Shown here: positions 51,932 to 60,733 of the stretch, piece by piece
How positions within the stretch are numbered: position 1 is the stretch's first letter
Layout: every line of letters starts with the position of its first letter
Source of the DNA: Catellatospora bangladeshensis
GTDB taxonomy: Bacteria; Actinomycetota; Actinomycetes; Mycobacteriales; Micromonosporaceae
Length of the DNA stretch: 64,000 bases
Direction: 5' to 3'
NCBI RefSeq assembly: GCF_016862575.1
Contig: NZ_BONF01000015.1
Location: 1-64,000 of the forward strand
Position numbers and translations under genes: made by a program
The notes under the pieces: generated by a model
Told to the model about the DNA's origin: nothing
What the model saw: the letters and a program-made list of their open reading frames with translations, nothing else
The model's database searches: none

Positions 51932-51948
51932 CCGGGATGCGCCGCCGC
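51911..51948. terminator. Long GC hairpin shared by convergent genes
   Basis: GCGGCGGCGC-ACCCCGG (51911-51927) pairs with CCGGGAT-GCGCCGCCGC (51932-51948), one small mismatch, with a GTGA loop overlapping the MFS stop. It terminates both the MFS gene and the ALEF peptide gene from the other side. Confidence 0.8.
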
Positions 51949-51974
51949 CGCTTGCGTCAGAGGCCGGGAACGGC

Positions 51975-52028
51975 CTACTCGAGCGCGAACTCCAGCGCGT
52001 ACTCGAGAGCGAACTCCAATGCGGACAT
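51975..52028 (-). CDS. 17-residue ALE(F/Y)-repeat peptide
   Basis: The gene encodes MSALEFALEYALEFALE, a near-perfect four-residue repeat. Ribosome sequence AGGTGG lies eight bases upstream of the ATG, and TAG ends it. The tandem 12-base units carry synonymous changes (GCA/GCT/GCG for Ala, TTG/CTC/CTG for Leu), so selection seems to have kept the peptide rather than the DNA. As a helix it would form parallel stripes of Ala, Leu, Glu and aromatic side chains. It follows the SGNH hydrolase gene by 95 bp and is bounded by a strong terminator. Function unknown: signal, RiPP-like precursor, toxin or structural peptide. No tailoring enzyme is clearly adjacent. Confidence 0.6.
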   Translation of the reverse strand: MSALEFALEYALEFALE

Positions 52029-52122
52029 GGTGAACACCACCTTCCGAAGGATTGCCTGACGTGCTTGAACCCAGCTTCCTGCGCACGCAATGAAGTGTCA
52101 AGCACGTAGATATCTCGATTGA

Positions 52123-53379
52123 TTACGAGTCGAGCAGCCACTCCAGCGCGACGGCGTCGGCGATCGCCTCGTTGCCCGCGTCGTTGGGATGGATGTGGTC
52201 GCCGCTGTCGAAGGCCGGCTTCAGCTTTCCCGTCCCGTCCGGGTCCCGCAGCACCGCGTCGAGGTCGAGCACCTCGTCGAACAGGTCGCTGTCGCGGATG
52301 TACGCGTTCACCGCCAGCCGGGTGTTCTCCTTGCCCGGCGTCCACGAACTGAACCCCTGGAAGGGCGCGACCGTGCACACCAGCACCCGCAGGCCGAGCT
52401 GGCGGGCCTGGGCGGCGAGCTGGCGCAGCCCGAAGATGATGCGCTCGGGGGAATCGTCGTAGATCTGGATGTCGTTGACGCCCAGCGCCACGACCACGGT
52501 GTGCACGCCGGTCTGCCCGGGGCCGTCGCGCAGGAACCGGGCCAGCCCGTTGACGCCCAGCTCCGGGAAGCCGATCTCGCTGCCGTCGTGGGTCAGCGCG
52601 TTGCCCGCCAGGCCCTGGTTGAGGATGCCGGGGTCGGCCTCGCCGGGCTCGTCGCGCAGCCGGGCCGCCAGGTAGTCGGTCCAGCGCCGGTGCAGGCCGA
52701 GCGTGGACCCGTTGCCGGCGACCAGCGAGTCGCCGATGACGGCCACCGCCCCGGCCGCGTGCCGGGTGCGCACGTCCACGCCGCTGAGGAAGAACCAGTA
52801 GTTGCGGCTGTCGGCCACGGTGTACTCGGCCTTGGCCGCCTGGTCGCCCGCGCCGATGTAGGCCGGCTCGCGGGCGTTGAACTGGAACGTCACCGGGCCG
52901 GTCGCCACGGGCAGGAACACGCTGACGGTCAGCTCCTGCAACGGGCCCACCGCCATCGGCAGCGGGTCGCTGAGCACCTGGCCGCCCTTGGGCACGGTCA
53001 CCTGCTGGCGGCCGTCGAAGGTCAGCTCGCGCAGGGTGGTGGGCTGGATCTGCGGGGTGTCGTTGGCGACCGGCAGCGCGACCGTGGCCCGCCCGATCGT
53101 CAGCGCCTGCGTCCCGAACGTGTTCGACAGCCGTACCCGCAGCTCGTCGCCGCCGACGGACGTGCGCACGGTCATCCGTACCGTCTGATTGGTGAAGCCC
53201 TTGCCCGCGATGCCGCCGCCCGCGGGGGCCTGCGCCGCGGACCAGGTGCCGACCCAGCCCTCGCCCCCGGCGGCCTCGGCCCGGCCGCCCGCCCGCCCCC
53301 ACGCGACGGCCAGGGCGAGCACGGTGGCGGCGAGCACGGCCGCGGCGATGACGATCCGCCGCTGCGAGGGATGGGCCAC
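52123..53379 (-). CDS. Secreted SGNH/GDSL-family hydrolase
   Basis: A 418-residue exported esterase. Signal/anchor sequence at 1-35 (IVIAAAVLAATVLALAVAWG); a beta-rich N-terminal domain (WVGTWSAAQAP, VRLSNTFGTQALTIGRATVAL) typical of the actinobacterial type; catalytic block I VIGDSLVAGNG (nucleophile Ser in GDS), Gly in GNALTHDG, block III GVNDIQIYDD and block V DHIHPNDAG with the Asp-x-x-His pair. GGAAGG precedes the GTG start. Likely deacylates a cell-wall sugar, lipid or peptide; not proven. The tiny ALEF gene is just downstream on the same strand. Confidence 0.88.
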   Translation of the reverse strand: MAHPSQRRIVIAAAVLAATVLALAVAWGRAGGRAEAAGGEGWVGTWSAAQAPAGGGIAGKGFTNQTVRMTVRTSVGGDELRVRLSNTFGTQALTIGRATVALPVANDTPQIQPTTLRELTFDGRQQVTVPKGGQVLSDPLPMAVGPLQELTVSVFLPVATGPVTFQFNAREPAYIGAGDQAAKAEYTVADSRNYWFFLSGVDVRTRHAAGAVAVIGDSLVAGNGSTLGLHRRWTDYLAARLRDEPGEADPGILNQGLAGNALTHDGSEIGFPELGVNGLARFLRDGPGQTGVHTVVVALGVNDIQIYDDSPERIIFGLRQLAAQARQLGLRVLVCTVAPFQGFSSWTPGKENTRLAVNAYIRDSDLFDEVLDLDAVLRDPDGTGKLKPAFDSGDHIHPNDAGNEAIADAVALEWLLDS

Positions 53380-53597
53380 AGGCGTCGACCTTCCTGCCGG
53401 GACGGTGCGCCACGTCGCGCGGTGTCCGCGTAGGAGGTCATCAAAGTCAGTTCACGGTACGCACGTCAATACGTCGATCAGCCGAGCGGCGGGCGAGCCG
53501 GTGCTCGGCACGGGGTCGTCGTGGGACGCGGGCGTCGAGCCGCTCGGCGTTGCCTCAGCGAAGGTTTGCCTGCACGGAGCGTGGGCATCCGCAGGCC

Positions 53598-54734
53598 GTG
53601 AGAAGCGGACGGGTGACCGCCGGCGAGGTCTTCCGCTGGGCGGCGGCAGGTGCGTGCGGCCTTGCCCTGGTCGGGTTGGTTCTGGTGGCGCTGTGGACCG
53701 TGCGCGGCGTGCTTGCGCTGGTGCTGGTGTCCCTGTTCGTGGCGGTCAGCCTCGACCCCGCGGTGCGCTGGCTGGTCCGGCACCGCGTTCGCCGGCCGTA
53801 CGCGGTCGCCATGATCCTCGTCATCGTGGTGGGCTCGCTGGCGGCGCTGGTGATCGGCGTCGGGCCGTCCCTGGTCAGCCAGGCGGGCAACCTGGTCCGG
53901 GATCTGCCCGGCTACATCGCCGGCCTCGACGAGCGCTCGCCCCTCTTCCGTGACCTCAGCACCCGCTACGGGCTGGACGACCGGCTCAACGAACTCGCGG
54001 CGTCCGTGCCGGCCTGGATCGCCACGAACCTGCTCAGCATGTTCCAGACGTTCCTGGAAGGCCTGGCCACCGCGGTCACGGTCCTGGTCCTGTCGCTGTA
54101 CTTCCTCGCCGACATGCCGCGGCTGCGGCGCCGGGCCCAGCTCATCGCACCCGACCGGCACCGGGAGCGGGTGCGCCGCATCGTCGACACGGCCGTCGAC
54201 AAGGTCGGCACCTACATGATCGGCAATGCCGTAATCTCGCTGATCGCCGGCGCCGTCGCCTACCTGGGCCTGATGATCTTCGACGTCCCGTTCGCGCTCC
54301 CGCTCGCACTGATCGTCGCGATCACCGATCTCATCCCGCTAGTCGGGGCCACCCTGGGTATGGCGGTCTGCGGCACCGTCGCCGCGATGGCCGCCGGGCT
54401 CTGGCCGGCCGCGATCGCGATCGTGCTGTGGCTGCTGGCCTACCAGCAGCTGGAGAACTACTGGATCGTGCCGCGGATGATGCGACGCAGCCTGGACATG
54501 CCGTCACTGGCCGTCCTGCTCGCCGGCCTCGTCGGCGCGGCGCTGCTGGGTCTCATCGGCGCGCTGATGGCCATCCCGATCGCCGCCACGATCAAGGCCG
54601 TGATCGCCGAGCTGCGCACTCCCCTGCCTCCGCCCGGCTATGCGATCGACCATCCGGTCGACGATCCCGAGTTGAGTCAGCTCGCCGCTGAAGCGGACCC
54701 TGCCGTGCCGGCGATGAGGGCCGCCGCCGATTGA
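53598..54734 (+). CDS. AI-2E-family (PerM-type) membrane permease
   Basis: A roughly 378-residue protein with eight membrane helices and the family's loop architecture: LVLVSLFVAVSLDPAVRWLVRH, GPSLVSQAGNLVRDLP, VLVLSLYFLADMPRLRR, TYMIGNAVISLIAG and LIPLVGATLGMAV, then YWIVPRMMRRSLDM. The name reflects an old link with autoinducer-2 export; many members transport other things or ions. Start uncertain: GTG 53598 or 53613, no strong ribosome site; TTG 53550 is less likely. Divergent from the SGNH gene; 220 bp between. Confidence 0.8.
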   Translation: MRSGRVTAGEVFRWAAAGACGLALVGLVLVALWTVRGVLALVLVSLFVAVSLDPAVRWLVRHRVRRPYAVAMILVIVVGSLAALVIGVGPSLVSQAGNLVRDLPGYIAGLDERSPLFRDLSTRYGLDDRLNELAASVPAWIATNLLSMFQTFLEGLATAVTVLVLSLYFLADMPRLRRRAQLIAPDRHRERVRRIVDTAVDKVGTYMIGNAVISLIAGAVAYLGLMIFDVPFALPLALIVAITDLIPLVGATLGMAVCGTVAAMAAGLWPAAIAIVLWLLAYQQLENYWIVPRMMRRSLDMPSLAVLLAGLVGAALLGLIGALMAIPIAATIKAVIAELRTPLPPPGYAIDHPVDDPELSQLAAEADPAVPAMRAAAD

Positions 54735-54814
54735 GACCGGTCCGGTCCGGCTCCCGATGTCGGCGTGCCGGGTGGCGGACGGGTTGGGTGACCGGGCTTT
54801 CGCCCCTGGTGGGG

Positions 54815-55126
54815 CTACCCGAGCACCAACCCTCCGCCGGCACCGCGCGGCTGACGCGCCTCCGGCGGGCACGTGACGGCCGGGGCGCATGCCGGGCAGT
54901 TGCAGGCCAGCTCGATCATGCACCGGGCGCCGCTGTCCGGGGACCAGCTGAGCCACCACGCGTAATGACTGCTACCGCCCGTACGCTGGACGAACGCGAT
55001 GTGGTCACCGTGGTGGCCCCGTGGCCGTTCGCACCGCACCCGGCGCGGCGGCCGTGACCGTTGACCGGCGAACGGAACGAGGTCCTGCACCGTCAGGTCC
55101 TGGCGGCTGGAGCAACGCGGGGACAT
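54815..55126 (-). CDS. Small Cys/His-rich actinobacterial protein
   Basis: A 103-residue protein with a textbook ribosome site (AAGGAGG seven bases upstream of ATG). CERPRGHHGDHIAF and SHYAWWLSW precede a cysteine cluster ARCMIELACNCPACAP. Cys and His spacing suggests a zinc- or iron-binding module. Many short actinomycete proteins share the C-x-x-P-x-GHxGDH element; their role is not known. Confidence 0.65.
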   Translation of the reverse strand: MSPRCSSRQDLTVQDLVPFAGQRSRPPRRVRCERPRGHHGDHIAFVQRTGGSSHYAWWLSWSPDSGARCMIELACNCPACAPAVTCPPEARQPRGAGGGLVLG

Positions 55127-55274
55127 GGACTTTCCTCCTTACCCGAACAGTGATCAAATGCCCGCTGCCGGTCGGCCGAAACGGTCACCTGCGCCACGTC
55201 CCATGCGCCGACCGGTCGCCCCTACCGTCCGAGAACGACGATCATCGATCATGTTGCGACGCCCGGCCGCGCCC

Positions 55275-56822
55275 TCAGCCGGGTCCGGTGCCCTCGGCGG
55301 GCGGGCCGGTGCCCTCGGCGGGCGGGCCGGGCGGGCGGGCCGCCGCCGACTGCCGCCGTACGACTCGCCGGATGATCAGGTCCATGCACAGCAGTGCCGC
55401 CAGCGGTGCCGTGAACGTCGCGAGCAGGTACCAGAAGAACAGGTTCGGCGGCCCGTAGGTCGCCGGTCCGGCCGGGCGCGGCGGCAGGCGCAGCATGTCG
55501 GTGGCGATCTCCACGTGGGTGACGCCCGCGGGCAGGTCGAACAGCCGGGCCGGGGCCGCCCTGCCCCGGGTGAACACCTCGACCGCCCCGCCGACCTGGG
55601 CGACGAGCTGGTCGGGCCCGCGCCAGCCCTGCACCGCCAGTTCGGCGCCGGCTGGCAGCGGAGCGAACTCGCCGCCCGCGACCACCTGCCCGGTGTCCGG
55701 ATCGACCATCCGGATCGCGCGCGCCTGCCCGGCTTCGTGGTAGCAGGTGGGGCAGCCGTCGCGCCGGACGAGCGCCAGCAGGCTCCCGTCGGTGCTCCAG
55801 GCGACGCCGTCGCCGAGCCGCCAGCCTGCCAGTTGCCACTGCACGGGCTCGCCGCCGTCGACCGGGTACACCGCGAGGCGGTCGCCCTCCTCGACCGCGA
55901 CGCGGGCGCCGTCGGGCGAGAGCGCGACACCACCGGCGGTCGCCCCGGCGGGCAGCGTGATGGTGCGCGCCAGGACGTGCGACCGCGTGTCCCACACCTC
56001 CCAGGCGCGCTGGCCGCCGTCGACGACGTCGGGGACGCCGACCACGATCCGGCTGCCGTCGGCCGACCACGCGACCGGCGGCCGCGGCGGCCCGACGGGC
56101 GGGGCCGCGCCGGTGGCGAGGTCCACGACGTCCTGATTCACCGTGAGGTAGCGGCCGTCCGGGGACAGCAGCTGGATGCGGCCGAAGCCCACCTCGTACG
56201 TCCAGGGCTGGTCCAGCGGGTCGCTGAAGACGTCGAGCACCCGGTAGCGGTCGCCGTCCGCGGCGACGAACACGGCCCGGCCCTCCTCGAACCCGCCGTG
56301 TGTGTCCGGGCCGCTGAGAACCATTGCGACCCGGCCGGGCGGGGACTGCCGTATCTCGGCGACCCAGGTCCAGGTCGACGGCGCGGCGAACCGGTCGGGC
56401 AGGCCGGGCCGCTGCCCGTGCGGCTCGCCCCACAGCGCGGCGCCGGGCGGCGCGGCGATCACCAGCAGCGTTCCGGCGACCGCGGTGAGTGCGAGCCGCC
56501 GGAGCAGCGTCGCGCGGGGCGCGGCGCGCCAGCGCCAGGCCAGCAGGCCGAGCAGTGCCGCCAGCAGCAGCCAGCCCAGCGGCCCGCCGAGGCCGGGTCC
56601 GGCCAGGTCGCGGAGCAGGTCCGGGCCTGCCACGGACTGGTGCGGCGCTGTTCCGCCGGCGCCGAGCGCGGAGCTGAGCCCCGCCATGGCCACCAGCGCG
56701 AGGCCCGCGGTGGTCACCCGCCGGGTGCGGGCGCGGCGGCGCGACCGCTGGAACAGATCCGCGGGTACGGGCGGCTGCGGCTGCTCGTCGGCGATGGCAC
56801 GCAGGTGCTGTCCGAGGCTCAT
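55275..56822 (-). CDS. Membrane beta-propeller protein, sigma-factor partner
   Basis: A 515-residue protein with an N-terminal cytoplasmic region (residues 1-35: LGQHLRAIADEQPQPPVPADLF), three hydrophobic segments before residue 125 and one near the end (FFWYLLATFTAPLAALLCMDLII). The middle is a WD40/TolB-like propeller (IQLLSPDGRYLTVNQ, VAWSADGSRIVVGV, VALSPDGARVAVEEG). Its ATG overlaps the sigma-factor stop (ATGA), the place an anti-sigma gene normally occupies, though no zinc-binding anti-sigma motif (HxxxCxxC) is visible. The C-terminal tail is a short repeated GPPAEGT. Likely a regulator of, or target controlled by, the sigma factor. Confidence 0.75.
   Translation of the reverse strand: MSLGQHLRAIADEQPQPPVPADLFQRSRRRARTRRVTTAGLALVAMAGLSSALGAGGTAPHQSVAGPDLLRDLAGPGLGGPLGWLLLAALLGLLAWRWRAAPRATLLRRLALTAVAGTLLVIAAPPGAALWGEPHGQRPGLPDRFAAPSTWTWVAEIRQSPPGRVAMVLSGPDTHGGFEEGRAVFVAADGDRYRVLDVFSDPLDQPWTYEVGFGRIQLLSPDGRYLTVNQDVVDLATGAAPPVGPPRPPVAWSADGSRIVVGVPDVVDGGQRAWEVWDTRSHVLARTITLPAGATAGGVALSPDGARVAVEEGDRLAVYPVDGGEPVQWQLAGWRLGDGVAWSTDGSLLALVRRDGCPTCYHEAGQARAIRMVDPDTGQVVAGGEFAPLPAGAELAVQGWRGPDQLVAQVGGAVEVFTRGRAAPARLFDLPAGVTHVEIATDMLRLPPRPAGPATYGPPNLFFWYLLATFTAPLAALLCMDLIIRRVVRRQSAAARPPGPPAEGTGPPAEGTGPG
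55287..55328. repeat. 21-bp tandem repeat in the beta-propeller gene's 3' end
   Basis: Two exact, adjacent copies of a 21-bp unit (55287-55307, 55308-55328) encode GPPAEGT twice. In frame; probably replication slippage. Confidence 0.85.
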
Positions 56823-57409
56823 CGCGTCACCACCGGGGTCTCGTCGTGCCGGATGCGGCCGGCCGCGGCGGCCGGATCGGGGATGAGGTCGCCGAGTTCC
56901 GGGGCGAGTTCGCGCAGGCGGCGCAGGGCGTGCCTGGTCTGGCTCTTCACGGTGCCGACGGCGACGCCGAGCATGCGGGCCGTCTCCGTCTCGGAGCAGT
57001 CCTCGTAGAAGCGCAGCACCAGCACGGCGCGCTGGCGCGGGGTGAGCCGGCGCAGCGCCTGGGCCAGCATCAGCCGCAGCTCGGGGTCGCCGGGCGGCCC
57101 GGCCGGTTCGGGCGCGGCGTCGAGCAGCACCTCGCGCACCCGCCGCTGCCGGCTGCGCCACCAGGACACCGACTGGGTGTAGAGCACCCGCCGGACGTAC
57201 GCCTCGGGCTGGTCCAGCCGCCGCCAGCGCACCGCGGCGCGCTCGAGCGCGGTCTGCAGCAGGTCCTCGGCGAGATGCCGGTCGCCGGTGAGCAGGTACG
57301 CCGTGCGCCACAGCGCGCCGGTGCGGGCCCGTACGAAGTCGTCGAACCGCGCCTGCTGCTCGGGTGGCGCACCCGGGCCGGCCGGCACCCAGGCTTCATC
57401 ATGTGTCAC
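56819..57409 (-). CDS. SigE-family ECF RNA polymerase sigma factor
   Basis: A 196-residue extracytoplasmic-function sigma factor. Region 2: FDDFVRARTGALWRTAYLLTGDRHLAEDLLQTALERA (cited parts WRTAYLLTGDRHLAEDLLQ). Region 4: LRRLTPRQRAVLVLRFYEDCSETETARMLG, read as LTPRQRAVLVLRFYED and TETARMLGVAVGTVKSQTRHAL, the helix-turn-helix that reads -35. It matches the SigE-like actinobacterial group. GTG 57409 has GGAGGGG four or five bases upstream. The stop overlaps the next gene (ATGA), so a sigma/partner operon is clear. Confidence 0.93.
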   Translation of the reverse strand: MTHDEAWVPAGPGAPPEQQARFDDFVRARTGALWRTAYLLTGDRHLAEDLLQTALERAAVRWRRLDQPEAYVRRVLYTQSVSWWRSRQRRVREVLLDAAPEPAGPPGDPELRLMLAQALRRLTPRQRAVLVLRFYEDCSETETARMLGVAVGTVKSQTRHALRRLRELAPELGDLIPDPAAAAGRIRHDETPVVTR

Positions 57410-57534
57410 GTCGCCCCTCCATGCCCCTCACGACGCCACGGGCACGGCCCGCGGAGGGAACCCGCCGGGAGAATGGTCGCCGGGCGCGGCGGCACGGACC
57501 GGTCGGCGGGGTGCCGCCCGGGTTCCCGCTGGGA

Positions 57535-58797
57535 CTAGCGAGCGTCACGCCGACGACGCGCGAGTTCGAACTCGACGACGTCCGACATCCAGGGACCGTG
57601 CTGTTCGAGTGCGGCGCAGCCGCCGCGGACGAAGGCGCTCACCAGTTTCCGGTACCCGCTGATCCCGTCGACCAGGGTGTACTCGACCCGGTACTGCGGA
57701 TCCGACCCGGCTTCGCCCGCTCGCTCCGTCGTGATCCGGGCGATGGAGTCCGCGTAGAAGTGGAGCTGGATCCCTTCGCCCAGCTGCTCGTCCTCGATGG
57801 TGAACACTTCGTTGTCCGCGGCGGAGCGATCGGCGACGAACTCCCAGAACTCGGCGGAGGCAGAGCGAGGACCGTCCCGTAGCCACTTCCTCTCGCCGCC
57901 CTTGTCATCGGTGAACGACAGGGCCGTCTTTCGCGCACTCTCACCGGGGCCGGCGTGGTCGCCGACAGCCTCGTCGTCGTCTTCCACCGGTGCGGTCCTG
58001 GCGCGGTCCGCAGCCTCCGAGCACATCAGGAAGCTCACCGTACGCACCGCGTCATCGACGAGTCGCGGGTATGCACGGCGCACGGCCGCGTCGACCGTCG
58101 ACTCCATCCGGTCCCAGTCGCGCTTGTCCGTGGCCCGGTTTCCCCGTCGCGGATCCAGGCCGATCCGCATCCCGGCGCACGCCTGCTCCGCGGTGGCGAT
58201 CACACGCATGACCTCGGGCAGCAGCGCGGGGTCGACGGCGTCGGGCGTTCGCCTCGGCACCGTCGCGCCATGCAGATACTGGCCCGTGTACCTCAGGATC
58301 GCGGCGTCGAGCGGCCCGAGGACGACTCCGCGCTCGGCGCGACGGCGGTTCGCGTGATACTCCTGAGCACGTTTCTCGTTCGATCCCTCGGTCGCCGTGC
58401 GCATCGCCCCGCAGACCTGACCGCGCTCCAGCAGATCGATGTCGGCACCATGGGCGACGAGTCGGCTTCTGTCCCACCGGATGCGCCGGAAGAGCGCATC
58501 CACGTCCGCGGGCGAGGAGAGCAGGACCGAGTCCAGGAGCGCGACAGCAGCGTCCTCGTCGAGCAGGCCCCCCGTTCCGGCGGCGTCGCACAGCGGAAGG
58601 ACCGCACTCCACAGCAGCAGGTGCCTAGCCAGGTCCTCCTGGATCACCGCAAGGTGGGCTTCGCCCACCGGGAACGTGAACGTGCGGGGATCATGATTGG
58701 CGTCGGCCCCGGCGGCGAGCATCAGCTTCAGCTCGCCGTCCTCGCGGATCACGTTCGGGATCCAGCCGCTGCCGCGCGTGAAGACGATGTCTGTCAT
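57535..58797 (-). CDS. Uncharacterised protein, possibly DUF6357 family
   Basis: A 420-residue soluble protein: opening MTDIVFTRGSGWIPNVIRED, LTFTFPVGEAHLAV-type segment (RTFTFPVGEAHLAVIQED), YHANRRRAERGVVLGPLDAA and LHFYADSIARITTER. It reminds me of the DUF6357 group; memory only. No signal peptide or catalytic motif. AAGG lies about ten bases before the ATG. Placed 92 bp after the gene at 58890-59543 on the same strand; the pair likely works together. Confidence 0.6.
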   Translation of the reverse strand: MTDIVFTRGSGWIPNVIREDGELKLMLAAGADANHDPRTFTFPVGEAHLAVIQEDLARHLLLWSAVLPLCDAAGTGGLLDEDAAVALLDSVLLSSPADVDALFRRIRWDRSRLVAHGADIDLLERGQVCGAMRTATEGSNEKRAQEYHANRRRAERGVVLGPLDAAILRYTGQYLHGATVPRRTPDAVDPALLPEVMRVIATAEQACAGMRIGLDPRRGNRATDKRDWDRMESTVDAAVRRAYPRLVDDAVRTVSFLMCSEAADRARTAPVEDDDEAVGDHAGPGESARKTALSFTDDKGGERKWLRDGPRSASAEFWEFVADRSAADNEVFTIEDEQLGEGIQLHFYADSIARITTERAGEAGSDPQYRVEYTLVDGISGYRKLVSAFVRGGCAALEQHGPWMSDVVEFELARRRRDAR

Positions 58798-58889
58798 TGG
58801 TCAGGCCTTCGGAACGGCACCGGCTGGACGTGGTCGCCTCGGAACGGCGGCGGGCGTCACGGAGATGTCGCAGCCGCCGCGCCATCTGT

Positions 58890-59543
58890 TCACGACCATC
58901 GTGCGAATTCGGCGTCGAGGCGTGGGTCGGTGCGCACCCAGACTTCGCCGTCGGCGGCCCCGGCCGGGGCGTCGACTCGTTCGAGACCGAGGAATTCGAG
59001 CAGCTTGAGCAGTGCGGCTCGTTCGGCACGGTCATCGCCGGCACCGTGCGAGTCGAAGAAGACGTAGTACTGGTCGCTCGGGTCGACGATGCCCGAATCC
59101 GCCCAGATGCGAGCGACTTCCTCGATCGCCGCCGCCTCCGTCGTGATCGTGGCGGCGCGGGCGGCACCGCGGGTCTCCGGCGACGCGTCGAGGTCGGCGA
59201 GGTCGGCGAACCACTGGCCGAAGCGGTCGAGGCCCTTGAATCCGTTCTCGAAGAAGAGCATCGCGCTCGGAAGGTAGCGATTGGCCCTGTCGACCCGGAG
59301 GTACTCCGACCGAGGCTGGTCCGCATCCTTGATCCGGGAAATCACACCGGCACCGGGCATGAGCACCAGACTCTGCCCCGCCGGTTCATCCTTGATGGTG
59401 TAAATGTCAGCCTCTCGGCCCCGGTAGAACGCGGAGAACGCCACATAGGCCTCCTGCGGGTCGCCCACGGAGACCTGCTGGTCGTTGCCATCACCGGCAG
59501 CGAAGACGAACTGCTTCGGTCCGGGGTGGTAGGGGCGGGCCAT
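58890..59543 (-). CDS. Uncharacterised protein
   Basis: A 217-residue cytoplasmic protein I do not recognise: ARPYHPGPKQFVFAAGDGND, YVAFSAFYRGREADIYTI, SYVFFDS-like segment (YYVFFDSHGAGDD) and the end LDAEFARWS. Codon bias is good throughout, AAGGA is six bases upstream of the ATG, so it is a real gene. Probably co-transcribed with the next. Confidence 0.6.
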   Translation of the reverse strand: MARPYHPGPKQFVFAAGDGNDQQVSVGDPQEAYVAFSAFYRGREADIYTIKDEPAGQSLVLMPGAGVISRIKDADQPRSEYLRVDRANRYLPSAMLFFENGFKGLDRFGQWFADLADLDASPETRGAARAATITTEAAAIEEVARIWADSGIVDPSDQYYVFFDSHGAGDDRAERAALLKLLEFLGLERVDAPAGAADGEVWVRTDPRLDAEFARWS

Positions 59544-59676
59544 GTGCGTCCTTCGTTCACGTGTGACGGGTCCGCCAGTGTAGTGGATCAAAGGGGACAT
59601 GCCTGCGGTCCTGATCACACGCGCCGTGCGCGCTGGCTTTGCGCGAGCGCCACCGCCCACGAGCCCAGACCCGGAC

Positions 59677-60531
59677 TCAGCCGTCACTGCCCGGCCCTGT
59701 GTCGTCTGCGCATGAAACTGACTCGCGACGGCCCGCCGGTCGAGCATCGCGTCCGTGATCGGGTGACGGCCCCGGGCGGCGCGCCCAGACGACGGGCATC
59801 AACGCGAGGACGTCGAGATGCCCGGGCCGCCCGAACCAGGCCCTGCCCGCCTCGACCTGCTCGACGGTCAGCCGCCCGGTCGTCACCATCTTTTCGAAGG
59901 CCTGCTCGAACGTCGCCCGCATCACCCTCTCCCCCGGCCCGCCGTCACCGACCAGCAGTGGATGCACCGCCATCCGGATGTCGGTCAGGCCGTGGGCCGC
60001 GAGCAGCGGCGGCAGCCGTCGGCCGAACGTCGGCTCGGTTCCCATCTGCTCGCGGAACACTTCCAGCAGGGCACCGGTCACCGCCCGCAGTTCCGGATGC
60101 GGGGTCAGCGCCGACACCGTCAGGTCCACCCCGATCACCGCCAGGTGACCGCCGGGGCGCAGCCACTGCACCAGCCGCCCGACGGCGGCCTCGGGGTCAG
60201 GCAGCGTCTCTAGCAGGAAGCGCGCGTGGACGAGGTCGAACGGGCCGCCGGGCACCGGGTCGGTGGTCACGTCGTGGACCAGCACGGTCAGCCGTTCGCC
60301 GGGGGTCAGGAAGCGGGTGTCCAGGTCGGTTGCCACTACGCTGGCCGTCTCGGCCAGCCATCGGGACACTGAGCCGGCGCCGGCGCCGACGTCCGCGCAG
60401 AGCCACCCGGGTGCCAGGCCCAGGCCTGTGATGAGTTCCTTGGATATCGGGTCGCACAGTGCTTCCAGTGCGCGCAGGCGGGCCAGTTCGGTCGGGCTGT
60501 CCTTACCCAAGACTCCATCGGCGTACGTCAC
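59677..60531 (-). CDS. Class I SAM-dependent methyltransferase
   Basis: A 284-residue enzyme: motif I WLCADVGAGAGSVSRWLAE, acidic strand-2 end VVATDLDTRFL, motif IV DLVHARFLLETLPDPEAAV, LRPGGHLAVIGVDL. Resembles UbiE/Coq5-type small-molecule methyltransferases. GTG 60531 has no ribosome site; CTATCG upstream may be a -10 for a leaderless message. The last 30 residues are basic and low-complexity (GRDARPAGRRESVSCADD). Substrate unknown. Confidence 0.78.
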   Translation of the reverse strand: MTYADGVLGKDSPTELARLRALEALCDPISKELITGLGLAPGWLCADVGAGAGSVSRWLAETASVVATDLDTRFLTPGERLTVLVHDVTTDPVPGGPFDLVHARFLLETLPDPEAAVGRLVQWLRPGGHLAVIGVDLTVSALTPHPELRAVTGALLEVFREQMGTEPTFGRRLPPLLAAHGLTDIRMAVHPLLVGDGGPGERVMRATFEQAFEKMVTTGRLTVEQVEAGRAWFGRPGHLDVLALMPVVWARRPGPSPDHGRDARPAGRRESVSCADDTGPGSDG

Positions 60532-60733
60532 TGTTCAACGATAGGTCCGGGCTGGTCACGCAGGTGAGATCATTCATGCCGCCGCGTTGCCGGGAGGCGA
60601 CCCGGCAGCAGCCCACGCCCGTCGAGCGCCGGACGAGTTGCCCGACGCCCGCGCCAGGCCGGCTCATCCGGTGCTGTACGCGTGAAACGGTGTGCCCCGG
60701 AGCCGACGGTCCGGAGCACACCGGCCTGTCGCG

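Noticed and set aside
51975-52028. ALEF peptide as an attenuator leader for a downstream gene
   Set aside because: Nothing is encoded downstream on that strand before the terminator; only a convergent gene.
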